A stretch of 5,550 bases of DNA from Ignavibacteriaceae bacterium (GTDB lineage Bacteria > Bacteroidota > Ignavibacteria > Ignavibacteriales > Ignavibacteriaceae), in the NCBI GenBank assembly GCA_025455085.1, contig JALONF010000369.1, positions 1 through 5,550 on the forward strand. Reading direction: 5' to 3'. Under the pieces are notes generated by a model, which was not told where the DNA came from, made no database searches, and worked only from the letters and a program-made list of their open reading frames with translations. Positions 1 through 5,211 of the stretch are shown in pieces. The position numbers and the translations under genes were made by a program. The first letter of the stretch is position 1, and each line of letters opens with the position of its first letter.

Positions 1-277
1 CTGCAACCAGATCATCAAGAATTTTATTCGTTGCACTTTCAAAGAACAATCCGTCGTTACGATAGGAATTGAAGTACAGCTTTAAAGATTTTAATTCTAG
101 ACAAAATTTATCAGGTACATATTGAACAGTGATTGTAGCAAAATCCGGCTGACCTGTCTTGGGGCAGAGAGACGTAAATTCGGGCGCTGTGTGAATGATT
201 GTATAATCCCGTTCAGGGAATTCGTTGTTGAATGTTTCTAATAATTTTCTTTTTGGTTTTCTTTTTTCTACTTTCAT
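1..277 (-). CDS. queF: NADPH-dependent 7-cyano-7-deazaguanine reductase QueF (N-terminal part, cut by window edge)
   Basis: QueF reduces the nitrile of preQ0 to the aminomethyl group of preQ1 in the cytoplasm, the last step before the base is exchanged into tRNA. Translating the minus strand from the ATG at 277 gives 92 residues before the window ends. They contain FTSLCPKTGQPDFA with the expected nucleophilic Cys at residue 38, the general-acid Asp at 45 (seven residues on, as in the family), ELKSLKLY at 61-68 (the QueF motif) and a Glu at 80 in FFES, spaced as the substrate-binding Glu of the short YkvM-type enzymes. That type is about 150-165 residues, so roughly 60-70 residues lie outside the window. 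AGTGAG just upstream could be the ribosome site. A GTG at 286 is in frame, but the ATG fits the usual N-terminus better. It lies downstream of queC on the same strand, with the four-helix-bundle element in between. Confidence 0.95.
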   Translation of the reverse strand, partial: MKVEKRKPKRKLLETFNNEFPERDYTIIHTAPEFTSLCPKTGQPDFATITVQYVPDKFCLELKSLKLYFNSYRNDGLFFESATNKILDDLVA

Positions 278-299
278 TTTACTCACTTGGTAATCCTTT

Positions 300-325
300 T
301 TGATTTAAGATCAACGATTAACGAT
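300..325 (+). repeat. Left terminal inverted repeat
   Basis: Begins TTGATTTAAG and ends AACGATTAACGAT. Its reverse complement occurs at 906-931 with one mismatch. It is also the first part of a GATNNNN array and overlaps the region just upstream of the queF start. Confidence 0.8.
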
Positions 326-340
326 ATTTGATTTATGATC
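302..340 (+). repeat. Heptameric GATNNNN array, left outer arm
   Basis: GAT occurs at 302, 309, 316, 323, 330 and 337, six times at an exact 7-nt period. The units are GATTTAA, GATCAAC, GATTAAC, GATATTT, GATTTAT and GATC. Positions 302-319 are the inverted complement of 373-390 at 17 of 18 positions, across a 53-nt loop. Confidence 0.85.
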
Positions 341-372
341 TTTTAAGGTGCATCTTCACTTCTAAAATTTAA

Positions 373-404
373 AATCGTTGATCTTCAATCGTTATTCAAT
401 TTCA
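373..404 (-). repeat. Heptameric array, left inner arm (reverse orientation)
   Basis: ATC (GAT on the minus strand) occurs at 374, 381 and 388. The period continues weakly as TTC at 395 and 402. Positions 373-390 can pair with 302-319, so the left end of the element could fold into a long imperfect hairpin in DNA or RNA. It is preceded by CTTCACTTCTAAAAT, which has a close match before the right array (see 893-907). Confidence 0.75.
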
Positions 405-427
405 ATTTTTTAATAATTTTCTTATTT

Positions 428-449
428 GAGTTTATGATTTTTGATTTCT
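428..449 (+). repeat. Short heptamer stretch overlapping the 3' end of the four-helix-bundle gene
   Basis: GAT occurs at 436 and 443, with a related GAG at 428. The stretch spans the stop codon (432-434) and the last few codons of the minus-strand gene. Confidence 0.5.
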
Positions 450-794
450 ACTTGCTGTCTCTACACTCTTAACAAATATTGAAATAAGCTCGTCGTTTTC
501 TTTTAGAGCAACATATAATTTTTCCTTGGATGATAAAATATTTGTGCGATCAATAATCTTCAGACAGATTAATGTTTCTCTTAATTCCTTTAATACAATT
601 TTAATTTTATGGATAAAATCTTTTCTTGATTCTCCGCTTTGAGCTTCTCCGTAATTTAATGCAGACGATGTTCCTGATCGTACCAATTGACCTGATAAAT
701 GATTCCCCACTTTCGTGATTGGCAGGTCATTTGCAATTTCAATTACTAAAACTGCAAAATTTATTAATCGCTCTTCTAAATCTTTTTTATTCAT
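432..794 (-). CDS. Four helix bundle protein (S23 / 23S rRNA intervening-sequence protein family)
   Basis: A 120-residue protein with the family's hallmarks: DLEERLINFA at the start, then GQLVRSGTSSALNYGEAQ at 35-52 and SRKDFIHKIKIVLKELRET at 56-74. Four helices can be placed at roughly 5-24, 28-52, 55-84 and 87-115. Relatives are encoded in intervening sequences of some 23S rRNA genes and as many stand-alone genes. The fold is shared with Avd of diversity-generating retroelements, but no reverse transcriptase is visible here. The family's biochemical role is not settled; nucleic-acid binding is often proposed. There is no clear Shine-Dalgarno before the ATG at 794. The last codons (residues 116-120, RNQKS) and the stop fall in a GATNNNN-type stretch, so the repeat encodes the C-terminus. 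It is bracketed by inverted repeats and lies between queC and queF, which suggests insertion. The family assignment is firm and the function unknown. Confidence 0.9.
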   Translation of the reverse strand: MNKKDLEERLINFAVLVIEIANDLPITKVGNHLSGQLVRSGTSSALNYGEAQSGESRKDFIHKIKIVLKELRETLICLKIIDRTNILSSKEKLYVALKENDELISIFVKSVETASRNQKS

Positions 795-827
795 TTGATT
801 AATTATAAATTCTAAAATAATTTTTTT

Positions 828-858
828 GATCTCAGATTAACGAATTAGGATTTTTGAT
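828..858 (+). repeat. Heptameric GATNNNN array, right inner arm
   Basis: GAT occurs at 828, 835, 849 and 856, with GAA at 842 in the same phase, so the exact 7-nt period is kept. GATTAACGA at 835-843 is the inverted complement of TCGTTAATC at 907-915 and 914-922, making the right end a second palindrome. It lies about 35 nt upstream of the four-helix-bundle start. Confidence 0.75.
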
Positions 859-892
859 CTTTTTGCTCTTCTTGATAATTCAAGTCTTCCTT

Positions 893-931
893 CTTTACTT
901 CTAAAATCGTTAATCGTTAATCTTAAATCAA
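893..931 (-). repeat. Right outer heptamer array with right terminal inverted repeat
   Basis: ATC occurs at 906, 913, 920 and 927 at an exact 7-nt period. Positions 906-931 are the terminal inverted repeat matching 300-325. The lead-in CTTTACTTCTAAAAT (893-907) is nearly the same as CTTCACTTCTAAAAT (355-369) before the left inner array, so the two ends also share direct similarity. The array begins about 10 nt after the queC stop codon. Confidence 0.8.
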
Positions 932-941
932 TTAATGTTAC

Positions 942-1637
942 TTAAATGTACTTTGGGCTCACAGAATAACGAATCGGATCCTCAACTCCCGCCAATTGAA
1001 ATCCTCTCAGACGAAGGGCACAGCTATCACAGACTCCGCAGGCAATATCTTCATTTTGATAACAGCTCCACGTTAAATGAAGCGGTGCTTTCAGTTCAAT
1101 TCCTTTTTTAATTATCTCAGCTTTTGAAAGATGAATAACAGGAGTTTCAATTTTTATTTTTATTTCAGGTTTAGTTCCAAGCTCAACCATTTTTTCAAAT
1201 GCAGAAAAAAAATCTGGTCTGCAATCAGGATAACCGGAGGAATCTTCATAAACAGCACCAATGAAAACTGCTTTTGCATTCAGCACTTCAGCCCAGCTAA
1301 CACAGGCAGAAAGAATATTCGCATTTCTAAAAGGAACGTATGAAGTCGGAATTTGTATACTTCTTAAATCTGCTTTTGTTACTTCAATATTTTTATCCGT
1401 TAAAGATGAGCCGCCGATTTTTGAAAGATGAGTGTGATCGATTACTAACCGTTCTTTCACTTCAAAAAAATCTGCGATATCCCTGAAAGCTTTCAGTTCT
1501 CTCAACTCAGTTCTCTGTCCATAATTAATATGCGCAAAGGCGAGCTCATAATTTTTAATTGCAATTGAAGCCGTAACACAGCTATCCATTCCGCCGCTGA
1601 CAGCCACCACAGCTAATTGTTTTTTAGCACTGCTCAT
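942..1637 (-). CDS. queC: 7-cyano-7-deazaguanine synthase QueC
   Basis: QueC converts 7-carboxy-7-deazaguanine and ammonia to preQ0 using ATP, in the cytoplasm, upstream of QueF in queuosine precursor synthesis. The 231-residue length is normal for the family. The PP-loop SGGMDS lies at 14-19. VPFRNANIL is at 101-109 and YPDCRPDFF at 136-144, both conserved QueC blocks. The zinc site is complete: Cys192, Cys200, Cys203 and Cys206 in SCYQNEDIACGVCDSC. The ATG at 1637 puts the first strand in the expected place before the PP-loop, although no good Shine-Dalgarno precedes it. The gene is divergent from tpiA. A TATTTTTA sequence on the minus strand at 1657-1664 could be its promoter box, but that is weak. 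Its stop lies directly beside the right end of the inserted element, which may separate it from queF in a former operon. Confidence 0.96.
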   Translation of the reverse strand: MSSAKKQLAVVAVSGGMDSCVTASIAIKNYELAFAHINYGQRTELRELKAFRDIADFFEVKERLVIDHTHLSKIGGSSLTDKNIEVTKADLRSIQIPTSYVPFRNANILSACVSWAEVLNAKAVFIGAVYEDSSGYPDCRPDFFSAFEKMVELGTKPEIKIKIETPVIHLSKAEIIKKGIELKAPLHLTWSCYQNEDIACGVCDSCALRLRGFQLAGVEDPIRYSVSPKYI

Positions 1638-1705
1638 AGTTTCAATTAATTGATGCTAAAAATACTGAAAAGCGGACTAAATTATTCTGTAAAATTATGT
1701 CGTTA

Positions 1706-1731
1706 CCTTTTGCGTCTTTGCGACTTGGCGT
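1706..1731 (+). repeat. Three-copy degenerate CTTTGCGN repeat
   Basis: The units CTTTTGCGT, CTTTGCGA and CTTGGCGT lie in tandem with a period of 8-9 nt. The stretch is notably more GC-rich than the surrounding intergenic DNA. Similar CTTTGCG strings are, from memory, common as dispersed repeats in Bacteroidota-type genomes, often near GxxExxY-family genes; none is present here. It may be a repeat remnant. Confidence 0.5.
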
Positions 1732-1786
1732 GAAATTGCCCTTATCATTCAAGCATTGAAAAGATGTAAAGCCGTTATAAATTTCT

Positions 1787-1794
1787 TAACTTTG
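1787..1794 (+). promoter_or_regulatory. Probable promoter -7 box for tpiA (TAACTTTG)
   Basis: TAACTTTG matches the Bacteroidota-type -7 consensus TAnnTTTG exactly and lies 31 nt before the tpiA start, giving a short leader. No convincing TTG element is found about 20 nt upstream, so the match is half a promoter. Confidence 0.5.
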
Positions 1795-1825
1795 CCCGTA
1801 CAAATTTCAAAAATCAGAGGAAACA

Positions 1826-2530
1826 ATGAGAAAAAAAGTTATCGCCGGCAACTGGAAAATGAATATGAATTTGCATCAATCTCAAAAATTAGCGAGTGAG
1901 ATTATTAATGGATTGGGAAAAGACAACAAAGCTGAAGTGATAGTATGTCCGCCGTTTACATCGTTAAGTGAAGTGAATTCTTTATTGAAAGGAACTCAGA
2001 TAAAGCTCGGTGCACAGAATATGTATTATGAAGAGAGCGGTGCTTACACTGCAGAAATTTCTGCGGATATGCTAAAATCAGTTGGCTGTGAATATGTAAT
2101 ACTCGGTCACTCAGAAAGAAGAGTAATTTTTAATGAATCGGATGAACTGATAAATAAAAAAATTAAAACTGCACTTGCTAAAGAATTGAAACCAATTTTT
2201 TGTATAGGTGAATTACTCGAACAGCGGGAAAGCGGCGAAACGATGAAGGTTGTTTCTTCACAAATCGAAAAAGGACTTGAAGGAATTTCTTCTGAACAGA
2301 TGAAAAATGTCATCATTGCTTATGAACCTGTCTGGGCAATTGGTACAGGGAAGACCGCAACTCCCGAACAAGCGCAGGAAGTCCACGCTTTCATTCGTGA
2401 ATTAGTGGCTAAAAAATATTCGACCTCAGTTGCTGAAAATCTTATCATTCAGTATGGAGGAAGCGTTAAACCTGATAACTCAGGCGAACTGCTTTCACAG
2501 AAAGATATTAGTATTATTGCTTCTGCTTGA
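1826..2530 (+). CDS. tpiA: Triosephosphate isomerase, with the loop-8 region missing near the C-terminus
   Basis: Triosephosphate isomerase interconverts dihydroxyacetone phosphate and glyceraldehyde 3-phosphate in glycolysis. GNWKMN (8-13) gives the active-site Asn9 and Lys11, ILGHSERR (92-99) the electrophile His95, and AYEPVWAIGTGKTATP (165-180) the catalytic base Glu167 and the loop-6 lid. YGGSVKP (210-216) is also present. The protein is 234 residues against about 250 in the family. After ELLSQKDI (221-228) the expected DGALVGGASL segment, holding strand 8 and the phosphate-binding Gly-Gly of loop 8, is absent, and the chain goes straight to SIIASA and stop. That ending resembles a normal final helix, so an in-frame loss of about 15 codons explains it best. 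Neither of the other two frames encodes the missing motif. AGAGGA at 1816-1821 is a good ribosome site. As written, activity is doubtful. Confidence 0.92.
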   Translation: MRKKVIAGNWKMNMNLHQSQKLASEIINGLGKDNKAEVIVCPPFTSLSEVNSLLKGTQIKLGAQNMYYEESGAYTAEISADMLKSVGCEYVILGHSERRVIFNESDELINKKIKTALAKELKPIFCIGELLEQRESGETMKVVSSQIEKGLEGISSEQMKNVIIAYEPVWAIGTGKTATPEQAQEVHAFIRELVAKKYSTSVAENLIIQYGGSVKPDNSGELLSQKDISIIASA

Positions 2531-2578
2531 CAGAGTACTTTGAGAAATTGTTTTATTTTGTTGTACTACCACCAGTTT

Positions 2579-2602
2579 CAGATTGATTTCCCCTCGAATC
2601 TG
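2579..2602. promoter_or_regulatory. Small dyad between the promoter elements, possible operator
   Basis: CAGATT (2579-2584) and AATCTG (2597-2602) form a perfect 6-bp inverted repeat with a 12-nt gap. It overlaps the putative -33 TTG and sits just before the -7 box. The placement suits a repressor site, but a repeat this short can arise by chance. Confidence 0.2.
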
Positions 2603-2613
2603 TAGTATATTTG
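2583..2613 (+). promoter_or_regulatory. Probable Bacteroidota-type promoter for the glycosidase-like gene and smc
   Basis: TTG at 2583-2585, a 20-nt spacer and TATATTTG at 2606-2613 fit the TTG / TAnnTTTG promoter pattern. The box is 39 nt before the start codon at 2653. AAAGGA at 2635-2640 lies between them, a ribosome site placed rather far (12 nt) from the ATG. Confidence 0.6.
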
Positions 2614-2652
2614 TGCGTTTTTTAATAAATTTTCAAAGGATTTCCTTATCGG

Positions 2653-5200
2653 ATGTTAACCTTCCATTTTAGATCTCTGGTCTTATCAGGAATTCTTACG
2701 CTTTTTGCTTTTCAATTTTCGTTTAGCCAGATTGTTTTCAGAGAAGTTCCGGATTATAAAATCCGATTGATGGACTCTCTCTTTTTTGATATAACACAAA
2801 CCCGGTCGGTCATTTTGCTGAATGGAGAATGGACTGTTCAGCCTGCAGATGATGACAAAGCACAAAAAGTATGAAAAAGAGTTTGAACTCTCAAAAGCAC
2901 AAATTTCAGAGAGCTCATTAGAAATAGTTTTTTTCTCAATAAACTACACGGCAGATATTTCCCTCAATAACACAATCATTTACCGTCATAGCGGTGGTGA
3001 GTATCCTTTTAGAGTGTCTCTGCCAAGAGATATTCTTAGGAGCGATAGAAAAAATGTTCTGTCAGTGAAACTGCTTTATGATCTCAATTCAAAAAATTCT
3101 ATTCCTCAGAAACAGCGATTTCTTTTCCCGCAAAACCATGGCGGAATAGTTAGCGATGTTTTCATTCACATTAAACCTGATTTTTATATTGCGAAAGAAA
3201 ATATTACACCAACATTCTCTTCTGATTACAAAAATGTTTCTCTTCAGGTTGAATCGTTGATAAAAAATAACAAAACAATTTTGAACACTACAGGTATTGG
3301 CAACGCGAATGATTACTACCTCTCGGTTTCTGTTACTGATGCCGCAGGGAATGTTATAAAGGAATTACCAAGGTATAATTTTACTCTGGATAGAAATAAA
3401 GATATTACAATCACACAGAAGTTAGAGTTGCCCGGGGCAGTTTTATGGTCACCTGAAAATCATTCGTCATATATTCTGAAGCAGCAGTTGTTTAAGTCAG
3501 ATTCACTTATAGATACAAAGCAAAAGTTAATTTCACTATTTGATTTGAAATCTGACAGAGAAGCAATCTTACTTAATGGAAAAGAATTTCAACTGAAAGG
3601 AACGATATATTACATTGGAAATGAAACATATGGTAGATTGATTTCTTATAATCAAATGGAGAAAGACATAAGCCTGATTAAGGAAGCCGGTTTTAATTCG
3701 GTGAGGTTTGCGAAAAGCACAATCCATCCTTACTATCTTGCTCTCTGTGAAAAATATGGATTGCTTGCATTCCTGGAAATTCCTATCAACGGTGTTCCTC
3801 AGGGAATTGCCGGAGATGAAAGTTTTATAAACAGAAGCAAAGAATTTCTGCACAACTATATTTCGTTTTATGGTGAATATTCATCGTTTGCTGCTATTGG
3901 ATTTGGCGGCACTTTCCTTCCGCAGCTCGAGGAACATATTTCTTTATTATCCATTCTTGCAGAAGCTGCAAAAGAAAAAAGTAGTTTGCTTACTTATGCG
4001 TCATTCTCAAATACAAATCTTGTAAACATAGAAAAGCTGGACCTTTACGGCATTGAGTTTATAAAAGAGAGTGCGGCAATTTCTGATGAACAAATCAGAG
4101 AATTGCAGAATGAACTCGGCAAAGGGAAAGTCTTTTTCTCAGCAGTTACATACCCTGTTTATATCGGCGGATCAGACGGATATCTGAACGAGTATTCATT
4201 TGAAGCCCAGGCAAAATATTATGAGGAATTTTTCGATTACATTTCTCAGGTAAAAGCACCGGCTTTTTTCATCAACGCTTTTAATGATTACTTCGGTGAT
4301 TATTCATCCTTCATTTGCAGCGGCAGTGATAGAAATTTATATCGCATTGGTTTATTGGACGAGACAAGAAGTAAAAACAGGATAAGTTATAAAGTTGTTT
4401 ACTCAAAGCTCAATAATCTCGAGAAAGTTACAATTCCCATCGGCAGCAAAAAAGATGACTCACCGATGATCTTTATAGTTTTTGGTTTGCTTCTGGCTAT
4501 CTTTATGGGTGTGCTTGTAAATTCCGGCAGGAAATTCCGTGATGATGCTTCGAGAGCTTTGCTTCGCCCGTATAACTTTTTTTCAGATGTACGGGATCAG
4601 AGAATAATTTCTGCTGCACATTCAACATTGCTCGGCTTAATTATAGCTGCTGTAATTGCGCTGATCGTAAGCAATATTTTGTTTCACCTAAAAACCAGTT
4701 TATTCTTTGAACATCTTTTGCTTGCTTTCGCCAGTCCGGCACTGATGAAAATGGCGAACTACCTCTCCTGGCATCCATTGATGTCTTTGTTGTGGCTTAC
4801 AGCTTTTAATATTGTGATGTTTATAATCATTGCTCTGGTAATAAAAATCGCCTCACTATTTGTAAAAACCAGGGTTTATATAATCAGTGTTTATTTTACT
4901 TTTATCTGGGCGATGCTTCCTGTAGTGCTGCTCATCCCTGTGGGAATAATTTTATACAGAGTTCTCTTTGCAGGGTCAATTAATCTGTACATTTATCTTG
5001 GACTTATCTTTGTGCAGCTGTGGGTTCTTTATCGTCTTCTAAAAGGCATTCACGTTTTGTTTGATTCAAAGCCAGGCACTGTATATTTATATAGTATTAT
5101 ATTTATTCTTGCACTCGTTGGCTCAGTTTTATTTTATTTTGAGTTGAAGCATTCAACCATTCAGTATCTGCTTTTTGCTTTCAAGCAGTTCAATATTTAA
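2653..5200 (+). pseudogene. Secreted glycoside hydrolase family 2-like protein with C-terminal multi-span membrane domain, frame-disrupted near 2870
   Basis: The first frame (2653-2874) encodes a signal peptide (residues 1-26, ending FSFSQ) and the start of a sugar-binding jelly roll with LNGEW at 56-60, then stops. The protein resumes one frame over at YEKEFEL (from 2870) and runs to 5200. In that second frame, numbered from an ATG at 2822, NYTADISLNN and HSGGEYPF (about 41-63) complete the jelly roll. LWSPENHSSYIL (208-219) ends an immunoglobulin-like domain, and FQLKG to FLEIP (256-321) is the first half of a family-2 TIM barrel. Where the acid/base Asn-Glu is expected there is FGGT (361-364), and where the nucleophile Glu is expected there is FFSAVTYPV (438-446), so catalysis is unlikely. 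About six membrane spans follow near 549-565, 600-619, 655-680, 686-711, 720-740 and 755-773; the last five resemble a Yip1-type domain. Repaired, it would be about 850-860 residues. smc follows after 11 nt. Confidence 0.75.
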
Positions 5201-5211
5201 GAGAGAAAAGT

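Larger units (their letters stand above)
300..931. mobile_element. Putative small inserted element: four-helix-bundle gene between terminal inverted repeats
   Basis: A 632-bp unit is bounded by inverted repeats at 300-325 and 906-931 that match at 25 of 26 positions (the one mismatch pairs C312 with T-type at 919). Each end continues inward as a second array in the opposite orientation, so each end is itself a palindrome. The only gene inside is the four-helix-bundle ORF. The unit fills the space between queC (stop at 942) and queF (start at 277), genes of one pathway that are normally close together. I see no transposase and no clear target-site duplication, so mobility is inference from architecture. 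Alternatively it is a resident repeat-flanked gene that spreads by recombination, or a relic of one. Confidence 0.55.
1638..1825. other. Divergent intergenic region between queC and tpiA
   Basis: This 188-nt gap must hold the start signals for both genes. I see a TAnnTTTG promoter-like box for tpiA, a weak TATTTTTA candidate for queC at 1657-1664, and a short CTTTGCGN repeat near 1706-1731. No RNA gene or terminator-like hairpin with a T run was recognised. Confidence 0.6.
2531..2652. other. Intergenic region between tpiA and the glycosidase-like gene
   Basis: The 122-nt gap holds a complete promoter-like pair and a small dyad, described separately. No good terminator for tpiA is seen: AGTAC (2534-2538) and GTACT (2563-2567) could pair, but the stem is only 5 bp around a 24-nt loop. 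Confidence 0.55.

Noticed and set aside
284..286. GTG as the start of queF
   Set aside because: It is in frame and an AAGGAT lies upstream, but the ATG at 277 has a purine-rich site in place and the added residues have no family support.
302..404. CRISPR-like array suggested by regularly spaced repeats
   Set aside because: The period is 7 nt, there are no unique spacers of 25-40 nt, and no cas genes are visible. It is a short-period degenerate repeat.
432..794. Diversity-generating retroelement accessory gene (avd)
   Set aside because: The fold family is shared, but no reverse transcriptase, template repeat or variable repeat is visible in the window.
291..936. TAAT target-site duplication flanking the element (291-294 and 933-936)
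   Set aside because: It is only 4 nt of AT-rich sequence and is not adjacent to the repeat ends in a consistent way, so chance is sufficient.
1131..1343. Plus-strand 70-residue ORF within queC
   Set aside because: It is antisense to a clear QueC coding region, is low in complexity and has no start signal.
2107..2316. Minus-strand 69-residue ORF within tpiA
   Set aside because: It is a shadow of the tpiA reading frame with no independent support.
2534..2567. Terminator hairpin after tpiA
   Set aside because: The stem is only 5 bp with a 24-nt loop and no T run directly after it.
2822..2869. ATG at 2822 as a genuine start of a 792-residue protein
   Set aside because: In this stretch the other frame encodes the conserved LNGEW and follows a signal peptide. 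The first 16 residues of the 2822 frame look like out-of-frame translation.
2860..2880. Programmed frameshift joining the two halves of the glycosidase-like gene
   Set aside because: There is no classic slippery site with a downstream structure, and about a dozen residues are missing as well, which a frameshift cannot supply.
3569..3853. Minus-strand 94-residue ORF within the glycosidase-like gene
   Set aside because: It is antisense to well-conserved barrel sequence, with no recognisable product.
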